51,625 nucleotides of DNA from DASXMT01 sp035552655. Its GTDB lineage: Bacteria; Actinomycetota; Acidimicrobiia; Acidimicrobiales; RAAP-2. This document shows positions 34,775 to 43,205 of the stretch, in pieces. The stretch covers positions 1 to 51,625 of the forward strand of contig DASZLD010000133.1 of the NCBI GenBank assembly GCA_035552655.1. Direction: 5' to 3'. The position numbers were made by a program, and so were the translations under genes. A model generated the notes under the pieces. The model worked only from the letters and a program-made list of their open reading frames with translations. It made no database searches and was not told the DNA's origin. How positions within the stretch are numbered: position 1 is the first letter of the stretch; each line of letters begins with the position of its first letter.

Positions 34775-34912
34775 TGCAGACGCCGGAGGCCGGGCAACCC
34801 TCAGGCCGGAGCCCGGCCAGCCCTCAGGCCGGAGCCCGGCCAACCCTCAGGCCGGAGCCCGGCCAGCCCTCATGCCGGAGGCCGGGCAACCCTCAGGCAG
34901 GAACCTCGGCCG
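34775..34912. repeat. 23-bp tandem repeats with internal hairpins upstream of the regulator
   Basis: Units start at 34798, 34821, 34844, 34867 and 34890, an exact 23-base period, with a degenerate copy from 34775. Each core (GGCCGGAGCCCGGCC) is self-complementary and can form a 6-bp hairpin. The array fills the space from the end of the mannosyltransferase gene to the regulator and slightly enters that gene's last codons. Confidence 0.92.
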
Positions 34913-35675
34913 GCTGCCCCTTCTTTCGGAGGGACCTGACCGCCCTGAGCAGGCCCCACCAGGTCACCAGTCCGAATGCCTCGACCACGATGTAGGTCGA
35001 CATCTTGGACTCCCCTTCCACCCGGTCGACGAACCGTATGGGTACCTCGACAATGGAGGCACCGGCCCGCTTGGCCTGGTAGGTCATCTCGATCTGGAAC
35101 CCATAACCGTCGGCCCGGATGGCATCGAGATCGATCCGGCTCAGCACCGATGAGGAATAGGCCCGAAAGCCCGACGTGGAATCGTTCACCCCCAGCCCCA
35201 AGAGCGCCTGGGCGTAGACGTTGCCGCCCCGGGACACCAGCCGTCGGTGCCAGGCCCAGTTCGGAATGGAACCGCCGGGCACGTAGCGCGACCCGACAGC
35301 CAACTCGTAGCCGTTGGACAGAGGGGCGACCAGCGCCGGGAGGGCGTCGGGGTCATGGGAGAGATCGGCATCCATCTCGATGCAGGCCTCGTACTGGCGA
35401 TCCAGCCCCCAACGGAAACCGGCACGATAGGCACTGCCCAGGCCCGACTTCTGGTTACGGCGGAGAACCTCGACGCCACCGATGTCCGTCCCCGTCGATT
35501 CGGCCAGTTTTGCCGTTCCATCAGGGCTTCCGTCGTCAACGACCAGAATGGTGGCGTCAGGAAGGGCACCGCGGATGCGTCGAAGCACCCGGTCGATATT
35601 CTCTGATTCGTTGTACGTGGGAAGGACCACGAGCACGCGCACGGGGGGCAGCTTACGGGACGGGGTCGGGTGCAT
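34893..35675 (-). CDS. polyprenol-monophosphomannose synthase (GT2)
   Basis: This enzyme class transfers mannose from GDP-mannose to polyprenyl phosphate at the membrane, feeding glycan and lipoglycan assembly. LPTYNESENI, VVDDGSPDGTA and the metal-binding EMDADLSHDP are diagnostic; SGFRAYS and YGFQIEM are also typical of DPM1. It has no C-terminal membrane anchor beyond a short hydrophobic segment. ATG 35675 overlaps the permease gene by 23 bases; GTG 35642 (MRVLVVLPTYNE) would avoid overlap. Confidence 0.9.
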   Translation of the reverse strand: MHPTPSRKLPPVRVLVVLPTYNESENIDRVLRRIRGALPDATILVVDDGSPDGTAKLAESTGTDIGGVEVLRRNQKSGLGSAYRAGFRWGLDRQYEACIEMDADLSHDPDALPALVAPLSNGYELAVGSRYVPGGSIPNWAWHRRLVSRGGNVYAQALLGLGVNDSTSGFRAYSSSVLSRIDLDAIRADGYGFQIEMTYQAKRAGASIVEVPIRFVDRVEGESKMSTYIVVEAFGLVTWWGLLRAVRSLRKKGQPAEVPA

Positions 35676-37002
35676 CTGTGGCGCGAACCACTGGGGCCCC
35701 CGAGTTGGCACCCTCGTGCGGCCGCTCTGGGCCCTCCGACCCTTCTGATGCCTCTGATGCTTCTGAGGCCTCCGGTGGGGACCCCCGGGTGTGCTGCCAG
35801 ATCTCTCGGAACACGACCTGGATCGCACCGCCGACCGGGATGGCCACCAGGGCGCCGGCCAGAGCGCCGAGGGCCGAACCGAACACGCCGCCCAGGTTGG
35901 CCCCCACCAGAACCGAGAGCAGCACCCACAGGGGGTTCATGCGGACCGTCCTGCTCATGACGATCGGGTAGAGGAAGTGGTTCTCGATCAGCTGGAAGGT
36001 CACGAAGACGATCAGGGCCACCACCGCGGCGAACGGGGAGTGCAACAGGGCGATGAGCACGGTGGGAACCCCGGCGATCAGCCCGCCGACCAGGGGAATC
36101 ATGGCAACGAGGCCGACCCACAGCCCCAGGAGGAGGGCAAAGGGCACCCCCAGGATGACCAGGGTTACGAATATCACCAGGCCGAAGATGAGCGACAGGG
36201 CGATGTTTCCCAGCACATAGTTGGTCACCGACTTGGACACGGTGCTGGCTACCTGCTCAACCCTGTCTCGACGCTTCGGAGCGAGCGATCCCAGGAAGCC
36301 GCGGCGAATGGCCGGCGCCTCGATGAGCATGAACAACGAGAGGAACCCAATGGTGGTCAGAGCCAGGATGGTCGAGAAGACGGCCTTACCCAGGTTGGTA
36401 CCCACACTGAGGGCCGGTTTCCCCAGATTCTGTGCCGCCGTCTGGATCTTGGGCGCGTTCTTCTGTACCCAGCTGAGCAGGTGGACCCGATCGAGAAGAT
36501 GGGCGAGGGTGCCGTGGCCCTTCTTCAGCTCGCTGATCATGTGTGGGAGCTGTTCGGCGAAGTGGGTGAGCGAGTTGATGAGCGGGTATCCAAAGAGGAC
36601 GAGCAACCCGGTGAAAGCCAGCACGGCGGCGACGAAGACGAGAGCCACGGCGGCGACCCGCTTCAAGCGCCATCGCTGTAGGGCTACCACTGCCGGGTTC
36701 AACACCAACGAGATGAAGGCGGCAATGAGGATCCAGAGGATCACCTCGCGCAAGCGACCGATGAGCCGATAGAGCACCCAGGTCACGATGACGACCGCAT
36801 CGATCGTCAGAATGGTGCGGAGGGGGACACCTTTGTTGGCGAAGGCGGCAAACAGGCGATCGCGACGGGGGGCGTCGGGGCCGGGGTCCTCGTGCGAATC
36901 TTCGATCCGGACCCTGGTGGCTGGAGCGGTGACCTCCTGTACTTTCGAGGGAGTGGTATCGGCTTGGTCCACCTCTCGACCGTTACTCGACCCCTCGCTC
37001 AT
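35653..37002 (-). CDS. AI-2E/PerM-family permease
   Basis: The 449-residue membrane protein has about eight hydrophobic helices in the family pattern: two or three early helices, a soluble middle (HFAEQLPHMISELKK), then the helix-rich C-terminal half with IPLVGGLIAGVPTVLIAL and the conserved ENHFLYPIVMSR. Members export small molecules or ions; the substrate is unknown. ATG 37002 is the start, 41 bases from the divergent plus-strand gene. The tail carries ASEASEASEGSEG, made by 9-bp repeats. Confidence 0.9.
   Translation of the reverse strand: MSEGSSNGREVDQADTTPSKVQEVTAPATRVRIEDSHEDPGPDAPRRDRLFAAFANKGVPLRTILTIDAVVIVTWVLYRLIGRLREVILWILIAAFISLVLNPAVVALQRWRLKRVAAVALVFVAAVLAFTGLLVLFGYPLINSLTHFAEQLPHMISELKKGHGTLAHLLDRVHLLSWVQKNAPKIQTAAQNLGKPALSVGTNLGKAVFSTILALTTIGFLSLFMLIEAPAIRRGFLGSLAPKRRDRVEQVASTVSKSVTNYVLGNIALSLIFGLVIFVTLVILGVPFALLLGLWVGLVAMIPLVGGLIAGVPTVLIALLHSPFAAVVALIVFVTFQLIENHFLYPIVMSRTVRMNPLWVLLSVLVGANLGGVFGSALGALAGALVAIPVGGAIQVVFREIWQHTRGSPPEASEASEASEGSEGPERPHEGANSGAPVVRATDAPDPVP
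35747..35773. repeat. three 9-bp repeats in the permease tail
   Basis: GATGCCTCT, GATGCTTCT and GAGGCCTCC encode the ASE triplets near the C-terminus. Confidence 0.75.
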
Positions 37003-37043
37003 CGCCTCAGCATGGCAGGTCGACCTGGTACGGGCGTGCCAAC

Positions 37044-38714
37044 ATGAAGCCAATGGTCGCTGAGAACGCTGAAACTCCGCGACGTCGTTGGTGGCACCGG
37101 GGCCCATTCGTGCGCAAGGAGGTCCGCTGGTCTGTCGGCCTCGTCCTGGCCTTCCTTTTTGTCTTCTACCTCGCCATTCCCCTCCTGGCCAGCCACCGGG
37201 AGGACCTGACCGCCCTCGGCCACATCCACCCCCTCTACCTCATCCTGGGCACCGTGCTGGAGATCGGGGCGCTGGCTGCGTACACGCAGCTGACCCACGC
37301 TGTGCTTCCGAAAGATGGGCCGCGTCGTCTGCGCCTGTTCCGCATCAACATGTCCACGTTGTCGCTCAGCCACGTCTCCCCCGGAGGCACGGCCCCGGGA
37401 GCCGCACTCGGGTACCGGCTGCTGACCCAGTCCGGTGTCAGCGGGTCAGACACCGCCTTCGCTCTCGGCACCCAGGGGATCGGGTCGGCCGTCGTCTTGA
37501 ACGTCCTCTTCTGGCTGGCCCTGGTGGGATTCGTGTTGGTCCACGGCTTCCACGCTCCGACCAGCCACGGCGGGGGCCAGTCGGGCACGATCCTGGTGGT
37601 GGTGGCGGCGGCCATCGGGGTGATCCTGTTGGGCGCCTTCGGGGGCCTCTTCTACCTCCTGACCAGGGGCCAGGAGCGGGCGGCCAAGGTGGTCAGGAGG
37701 ATCTCCGGCCGAATCCGGTTCCTCGATCCCGACAAGACGGCAGCCACGGTCCAGCGGCTGGCCGAGCGATTCGCCGTGCTGCTGGAGGACCGCCCACTGC
37801 TGATCAGAGCCGTGACCTGGGCCACCATCAACTGGCTGCTCGACGCCGCCTCTCTCTGGGTCTTCGTCGCCGCCTTCAGCCATTTCATCTCCCCCATCGA
37901 CCTGTTGGTTGCCTATGGGCTGGCCAACATCCTGGCCGCCATCCCCATCACGCCAGGGGGCCTCGGTGTGGTCGAGTTCGTCCTGGTGTCGATGATCACC
38001 GGGTTCGGACCCACCCCCGGACAGGCCCTCTCGGGTGTGCTCGCCTATCGCGCCATCAACTTCTGGCTCCCCATTCCCATTGGCGGTATTGCCTATGGGT
38101 CACTGGAGTTCGAACGCGGGAATCTCTACCGTCGACTGCATCTCTTCTTCCTGGACCGGTACCAACGCCGGCGGGGGGCGCTCGGCGTGGAGGACGAGAG
38201 CGATGGCGACCCATCGAGTCTGATGCGCACCGGTCCGGCTCATGACAGTGCGGCTCTTGACAGTACGGCTGACGCCAGTGCGGCTGACGCCAGTGCGGCT
38301 GACGCCAGTGCGGCTGACGCCAGTCCGGTTCATGCCAGTCCGCAGCCCGGCCCGCCTGAGGCACCAGGAAAGGTACCGGACAGTGACGAAGCGACCCCTT
38401 CTGAGCAGGACCGGGCGAACAATGTGGTGTCGCCGCACGAGATCGAATCGTCGAACGAAAAAGGGTCGTCAGACGGTGAGGAGTCGTCAGACGGCGAGGG
38501 GTCAATGGTGAGTGGCGAGTCGCCGGTGGAGGAACCACCTGAGGCGGAGACTGGGGCATCGACAGCCGGGGGCCATGTCCACCGATTCCGGAGAAGATCC
38601 GAGAAGATCAGGTCCGAGAAGAAGGATGCCTTCGGCCCACAAACAGACGTCTCCAGTGGCGGGGGGAATACCAGCGGAAACGACGCTCCTCCGTCCGCGG
38701 GCGCGGTGGGATAG
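37044..38714 (+). CDS. flippase-like / LPG-synthase transmembrane-domain protein
   Basis: Residues 25-365 form a multi-helix membrane domain of the UPF0104/YbhN type, as in the N-terminal half of lysyl-phosphatidylglycerol synthase. SLSHVSPGGTAPGAALGYRLL and ITPGGLGVVEFVLV are the two conserved glycine-rich signatures. No aminoacyl-transferase domain follows. Instead, about 190 residues are low-complexity and charged, with ADASA repeats. The last 107 bases are antisense to the end of ppk. It may move a lipid-linked sugar, an inference supported only by the nearby mannosyltransferase. Confidence 0.83.
   Translation: MKPMVAENAETPRRRWWHRGPFVRKEVRWSVGLVLAFLFVFYLAIPLLASHREDLTALGHIHPLYLILGTVLEIGALAAYTQLTHAVLPKDGPRRLRLFRINMSTLSLSHVSPGGTAPGAALGYRLLTQSGVSGSDTAFALGTQGIGSAVVLNVLFWLALVGFVLVHGFHAPTSHGGGQSGTILVVVAAAIGVILLGAFGGLFYLLTRGQERAAKVVRRISGRIRFLDPDKTAATVQRLAERFAVLLEDRPLLIRAVTWATINWLLDAASLWVFVAAFSHFISPIDLLVAYGLANILAAIPITPGGLGVVEFVLVSMITGFGPTPGQALSGVLAYRAINFWLPIPIGGIAYGSLEFERGNLYRRLHLFFLDRYQRRRGALGVEDESDGDPSSLMRTGPAHDSAALDSTADASAADASAADASAADASPVHASPQPGPPEAPGKVPDSDEATPSEQDRANNVVSPHEIESSNEKGSSDGEESSDGEGSMVSGESPVEEPPEAETGASTAGGHVHRFRRRSEKIRSEKKDAFGPQTDVSSGGGNTSGNDAPPSAGAVG
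38236..38340. repeat. seven 15-bp repeats in the flippase-like gene
   Basis: Units of CGGCTGACGCCAGTG or variants run from 38236 to 38340; the central ones (38266-38310) are identical. They encode ADASA repeats. Confidence 0.93.
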
Positions 38715-40995
38715 TGGCTGCCGCCTCCGTCCGCGCCTCCGCCCTGCTCAGGGCGTCCTGTCGCAAGCTGTCCTGAAGGCTCACCCCGATCCCCAACGGC
38801 ACCCGGGTCCAGTTGCCGTCGCCCTGCAGGGTCCAGGTGTTGGCGTCGTCCAAGAGGGCGAGGTCCAACAGAGCCACCAGTCGTTGCTGGAGGTCAGGTG
38901 CCTCGATGGGCACCATGGCCTCGATGCGCCGATCCAGATTGCGCTCCATCAGGTCCGCCGACCCCAGTGTGATTAGCAGGGGCCGATCCCCGATCCCCCC
39001 GAACCGGTAGATGCGGGAGTGCTCCAGGAATCGCCCCACGATGGAACGAACCCGGATGTTCTCCGACAGCCCCGGTACGCCCGGTCGGAGGCAGCAGCGA
39101 CCACGAATGATCAAGTCGATGGACGCTCCAGCTGCCGATGCGCTGTAGAGGCGGTCGATCACGGCCGGATCGGTGAGCCCGTTGGCTTTCAGGATGATCC
39201 GACCCTCAGGCCCGGCGAGCGCCTCGCGGTCGATCCACTCCATCAGCTGGCTCCGTAGTGATACCGGTGCCACCACCAGGTTCTGATAGGCGGTCGGCCG
39301 GCTGAACCCGGTCAGATAGTTGAACATGTTGCCCACATCGATGGCGATGTCGTCGTTCGAGGTCAGAAGGCCCAGGTCCTCGTAGTTCAGCGCCGTTCGG
39401 GAGTTGTAGTTGCCGGTGCCGATGTGGCAGTAGCGCCGGACGCCCTCATCCTCACGACGGGCCACCAGCGCCGTCTTCGAGTGGGTCTTCAGCCCGGCGA
39501 GGCCGTAGACGACGTGCACACCGGCTTCTTCGAGCGCTCGGGCCCACGCGATGTTGGCCTGTTCGTCGAAGCGGGCTTGCAGCTCCACCAGCGCCGCTAC
39601 TTGCTTTCCCGATCGGGAGGCGCGGATGAGCGAAGCCACGATCGGGCTGTCGCCCGAAGTCCGGTACAGCGTCTGTTTGATGGCCAGCACGTCCGGATCA
39701 TCGGCAGCCTGTCCGATGAACGCCTCGATGGACGTGGTGAACGAATCGTAGGGATGGTGAACCAGGACGTCCTGCTCCCGGAGGACGGCGAAGATGTCGA
39801 CGGCACCGCCGGCCCCGAGGCCGGGTGCGGCGTTCAGCGCTCCAGTGGGTGCCGCGCTCAGTGCTCCGGTAGAAGTCGTGCCCAGTGATCCCGTAGGTGC
39901 CGCCGCCGGTGATCCTGTGGGCGCCGGGACTGGAGCGGAGATTGGGGGTGAGGCCAGCGGCGGAGCGGTAATGGGGATCCACGGCTCGACGGACAGATCG
40001 GGGCGATCGAGCCCGGCCACGGCCCACAACCCGCTGAGATCGATGGGGCCGTCGACGGCGTACACGCTCTCGGGCGGCACGTCGACTTCTGACACCAGGA
40101 GCTCCCGAATGGCCGGCGTGGCGTCGGCCGCGATCTCGAGCCGGACCGCTTCGCCGAACCGCCGGCGCTGCAGCTCGAGCTCCACCGCGGCCAGAAGATC
40201 ACCGGCTTCGTCCTGCCCTACCGACAGGTCGGCATTCCTGGTCACCCGAAAGGCGTAGTGCTCCCCGATGGTCATGGCCGGGAAGAGCATGTCCAGGTGG
40301 GCGGCGATCACCTGCTCCAAGGGCACGAACCGCTCGCCGTCGGGCATCACCACGAAGCGAGGGAGCAGCGGAGGGACCTTGACCCGGGCAATCCGGCTCT
40401 CGCTGGAGACCGGATCGACCACCCGCACCACCAGGTTCAGTGACAGGTTGGAGATGTAAGGGAAGGGGTGGCCCGGGTCGACGGCAAGGGGGGTGAGCAC
40501 GGGAAAGATCTGTTGGTGAAAGACATCGACCAGGTAGGTGCGGTCGTCCTCGTCCAGCGTGTGCCAGTCGGACAGGACCACCCCGGCTTCGGCCAAGAGG
40601 GGAACCACTCGATCCAGAAATATGTGGCTCTGGCGATCGACCAGGTCGGTCACACGGGCCGTGATGGCATCGAGCTGTTCGAGTGGCCGCATGCCATCGG
40701 CCGACCGGGTTCGCAGGCCCGCCGCTACCTGGTCCTCTAATCCTGCCACCCGGACCTGGAAGAACTCATCGAGGCCGTCGGCGAAGATAGCCAGGAACTT
40801 CACCCGCTCGAACAGCGGGAGGCTGTCGTCCTCGGCCAGCTCCAAGAGCCGTGCGCCGAATTCAAGCCAGGAGAGTTCCCGGTTGAGGAATCGGTCAGGA
40901 GGCAACCCGGCTTCTGGGTGGGATCTCCTGGCCCCTGGGTGGGCCGCGCTGGAGGTCGGCGCTGCGGCGCTCGCGGGATCCTCTGTGGTCGTCAC
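38608..40995 (-). CDS. ppk: polyphosphate kinase 1 with a low-complexity insertion
   Basis: PPK1 makes polyphosphate from ATP. FLNRELSWLEFGARLLELA opens the N domain, and the phospho-accepting His505 is in LKTHSKTALV, with RYCHIGTGNYN and GSADLMERNLDRRIEAM further on. The 795 residues exceed the usual 690-740 because of an N-terminal Ala-rich leader and an insertion, residues about 344-398, made of PTG(S/A)-type repeats just before DIFAVLREQDVLVHHPYDSF. Its 3' end overlaps the flippase-like gene. Confidence 0.96.
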   Translation of the reverse strand: MTTTEDPASAAAPTSSAAHPGARRSHPEAGLPPDRFLNRELSWLEFGARLLELAEDDSLPLFERVKFLAIFADGLDEFFQVRVAGLEDQVAAGLRTRSADGMRPLEQLDAITARVTDLVDRQSHIFLDRVVPLLAEAGVVLSDWHTLDEDDRTYLVDVFHQQIFPVLTPLAVDPGHPFPYISNLSLNLVVRVVDPVSSESRIARVKVPPLLPRFVVMPDGERFVPLEQVIAAHLDMLFPAMTIGEHYAFRVTRNADLSVGQDEAGDLLAAVELELQRRRFGEAVRLEIAADATPAIRELLVSEVDVPPESVYAVDGPIDLSGLWAVAGLDRPDLSVEPWIPITAPPLASPPISAPVPAPTGSPAAAPTGSLGTTSTGALSAAPTGALNAAPGLGAGGAVDIFAVLREQDVLVHHPYDSFTTSIEAFIGQAADDPDVLAIKQTLYRTSGDSPIVASLIRASRSGKQVAALVELQARFDEQANIAWARALEEAGVHVVYGLAGLKTHSKTALVARREDEGVRRYCHIGTGNYNSRTALNYEDLGLLTSNDDIAIDVGNMFNYLTGFSRPTAYQNLVVAPVSLRSQLMEWIDREALAGPEGRIILKANGLTDPAVIDRLYSASAAGASIDLIIRGRCCLRPGVPGLSENIRVRSIVGRFLEHSRIYRFGGIGDRPLLITLGSADLMERNLDRRIEAMVPIEAPDLQQRLVALLDLALLDDANTWTLQGDGNWTRVPLGIGVSLQDSLRQDALSRAEARTEAAATIPPRPRTEERRFRWYSPRHWRRLFVGRRHPSSRT
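39830..39925. repeat. four 24-bp repeats inside ppk
   Basis: Diverged units of eight codons start at 39830, 39854, 39878 and 39902; each contains a CAGTG(C/A)TCC-like core. They build the Ala/Pro/Thr/Gly linker inserted in PPK1. Confidence 0.8.
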
Positions 40996-41057
40996 TCCGA
41001 CAACGCTCTCAACGGCGGTCGAACCCTCGGTCTGGCGTCGGGCCTCATACGACCAGC

Positions 41058-42557
41058 ATGGTATCGCCCGAGACGCCAGCGGCCCCCGGGTACGGCGCTG
41101 GGCCTCCCGAGGGTGCCTGGCAACCTCTCAGGCTGCCTCCCACGTTGCCCCAGAGAGCCCCAGTAGGCTCCCCCGCAGTGTCCGTCCTGAGTCATATACG
41201 CACGCCTGCCCCCCTTCGTCGTCCCCGCGGGCCCAAGCCGCGGCGGCGCACGGAACTGGGCCTTATGGCCGCCGCCGCGGTGATCATTCTGGCTGCCTAC
41301 GTATTGATGATCGTGGGCAACACCAACAAGATCCCTGCCGACGTAGGCCCATTGCTCGCGGCCATGTTCGCGCTGGGAGTGGTAGGACACATCGCCAATC
41401 GCTACCTGGCGCCCGATGCCAACCCGGTAGTGCTGCCCCTGGCCTTCCTCCTCAACGGCATCGGCTACGTGATGATCCTCCGGATCGATCTGGCACTGGC
41501 CCACAACTATGCCCCGATCCAGGCACTGTGGACGGCCATCGGGGTCGGTGCCTACGTGCTCACGTTGTTCTTCGTCCGTCGGTCGCGGGATCTCGACCGC
41601 TACCGCTACCTACTGTTGCTCCTCGCCGTCCTATTGCTGCTCGCGCCGTTATTGCCGGTAATCGGGAAAAACATCCAGGGGGCCAGGCTGTGGGTCGGGA
41701 TCGGGTCGCTGGAGCTGCAACCGATCGAGCTGGCGAAGATCTTGCTGTGCATCTTCTTCGCCTCCTACTTCGTGGAGAAGCGAGAGATTCTCAGCACACC
41801 GACCGCTCGAGTCGGAGGTCGATTGGTTCTCGACCCACGACCGCTGGTGCCGATCGCCGCTGCCTGGGTCTTCGCCATCGGCGTGATGAGCTTGGAGCAC
41901 GACATCGGCTTTTCCGCCCTGCTGTTCACCCTCTTCATCGGGTTGCTGTGGGTCACCACAGGCCGGACCGGATACCTGGTCCTGGGCATCGTTGCTTTCG
42001 GCATCGGGGCGTTCCTGGCTGGCAAGTTCCTCAGCCAGACCCACATTCGGGTAGAGATATGGCTCGACCCCTGGAAGATTCTTCCGAACGATCCAGGGGG
42101 TCAACTCCGCCAGTCCTGGTTCGCCCTTGGAAATGGGGGTATCGGGGGGACGGGACTCGGCTTAGGGTCGGGGGCCTATTCGATCCCCAATTCCAACTCC
42201 GACTTCATCTTCTCGGTTCTCGGCGAAGAGATGGGGCTCCTCGGTGCCACGATGGTCGTGGTGGCCTTTTTGATGCTGGTCGGAGCCGGGCTGCGTATCG
42301 CCCAGGCGGCACGGTCCGAGTTCGCCAAGCTGACCGCGACCGGGCTGACCATCATCATCGGCTTCCAGGCATTCTTCATCATCGCCGGGGTGACCCGCCT
42401 CCTGCCTCTGACCGGGATCACCCTCCCGTTCGTCTCCTACGGAGGCTCGGCGCTGATCGCCAACTACATCCTGATCGCCCTGCTGATGCGGGTCTCGGAC
42501 GAAGGGAACCGGGTGGTGGACGCGGCGGTTCAGTCCGGCGAGGAGATCGAGGCCTAG
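41058..42557 (+). CDS. SEDS peptidoglycan glycosyltransferase, FtsW/RodA family
   Basis: SEDS proteins polymerise glycan strands from lipid II. About ten helices, NIQGARLWVGIGSLELQPIELAKI, NSNSDFIFSVLGEEMG (with the catalytic Asp) and LPLTGITLPFVSYGGSALIANY are diagnostic. The sequence resembles the FtsW/RodA group of actinobacterial cell-wall clusters, but no partner PBP is nearby. ATG 41058 gives a 65-residue Pro-rich cytoplasmic leader; GTG 41178 would give a shorter one. It is divergent from ppk by 62 bases. Confidence 0.9.
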   Translation: MVSPETPAAPGYGAGPPEGAWQPLRLPPTLPQRAPVGSPAVSVLSHIRTPAPLRRPRGPKPRRRTELGLMAAAAVIILAAYVLMIVGNTNKIPADVGPLLAAMFALGVVGHIANRYLAPDANPVVLPLAFLLNGIGYVMILRIDLALAHNYAPIQALWTAIGVGAYVLTLFFVRRSRDLDRYRYLLLLLAVLLLLAPLLPVIGKNIQGARLWVGIGSLELQPIELAKILLCIFFASYFVEKREILSTPTARVGGRLVLDPRPLVPIAAAWVFAIGVMSLEHDIGFSALLFTLFIGLLWVTTGRTGYLVLGIVAFGIGAFLAGKFLSQTHIRVEIWLDPWKILPNDPGGQLRQSWFALGNGGIGGTGLGLGSGAYSIPNSNSDFIFSVLGEEMGLLGATMVVVAFLMLVGAGLRIAQAARSEFAKLTATGLTIIIGFQAFFIIAGVTRLLPLTGITLPFVSYGGSALIANYILIALLMRVSDEGNRVVDAAVQSGEEIEA

Positions 42558-42570
42558 CTGGCCATCGGCC

Positions 42571-43191
42571 TTAGGTTCCTCCCACCCCTTCGGCGCCCGC
42601 CGTGGCCACCGATGTGGGACCTTCGGTGGTTGGCACCGTCGAGTGACCCTGGCCCGCATCCTCCTCGGCCGCATCGGCGGTGAGTTCCGCTGCCGGCGGA
42701 TCGACCTCCGTGGTGGGCGGATCGACCTCCGTGGTGGGCGGATCAGCAGCCGGAGCGGGTGGCGACCATGGCGCCACGTCCCCTTCCTGCTCGAACAACC
42801 GGGAGTCGATCAGGATGGGGACGGGGACGGCCTGGTGGAGGGCGATAGCCAGCGCATCGGTCGGTCGGCACGAGTACACGTTCCGCCCTGTCCGGCCGCG
42901 GAGGTCGAGCTCGGCGAAATACGTCTTGCCCTGGCGGCCGACCAGGCGGATGGCGACCACATCGATGTCGAAGCCGCTCAACACATCGGTAATCAGCTCG
43001 TGGGTCAGCGGCCGTGGCGTGGGCATCCGACGGAGGGCGTGGGACAGCCCCACCCCATCCTGCATGCCCACGGCGAAGGAGAGCTGCCGGCGAGGTGCCT
43101 CGGTCTCACGCAGGACCACCGTGGGGAACTGGGACGGCAGCGTGATGTTGACGTCGCCCACGATGGCCATGCGGAACTCAGGCGCCGGCAT
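42571..43191 (-). CDS. bifunctional nuclease-family protein (DUF151)
   Basis: The core (residues about 10-150) has the DUF151 pattern FPTVVLRETEAPRRQLSFAVG, a helix with ALRRMPTPRPLTHELI, and RPTDALAIALHQAVPVPIL. Family members show RNase and DNase activity in plants; the bacterial role is unclear. The C-terminal 60 residues are a Pro/Thr/Ala/Glu tail with DPPTTEV repeats. ATG 43191 is 15 bases after rodA, so the two are probably one transcript. Confidence 0.87.
   Translation of the reverse strand: MPAPEFRMAIVGDVNITLPSQFPTVVLRETEAPRRQLSFAVGMQDGVGLSHALRRMPTPRPLTHELITDVLSGFDIDVVAIRLVGRQGKTYFAELDLRGRTGRNVYSCRPTDALAIALHQAVPVPILIDSRLFEQEGDVAPWSPPAPAADPPTTEVDPPTTEVDPPAAELTADAAEEDAGQGHSTVPTTEGPTSVATAGAEGVGGT
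42697..42759. repeat. three 21-bp repeats in the DUF151 tail
   Basis: Two identical units (42697-42717 and 42718-42738) and a diverged third encode DPPTTEV heptads. Confidence 0.9.
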
Positions 43192-43205
43192 GGCCGGTTC
43201 GTTGG

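Noticed and set aside
34775..34912. CRISPR array
   Set aside because: The repeats touch each other with no unique spacers and no cas genes are present; the same applies to the other arrays.
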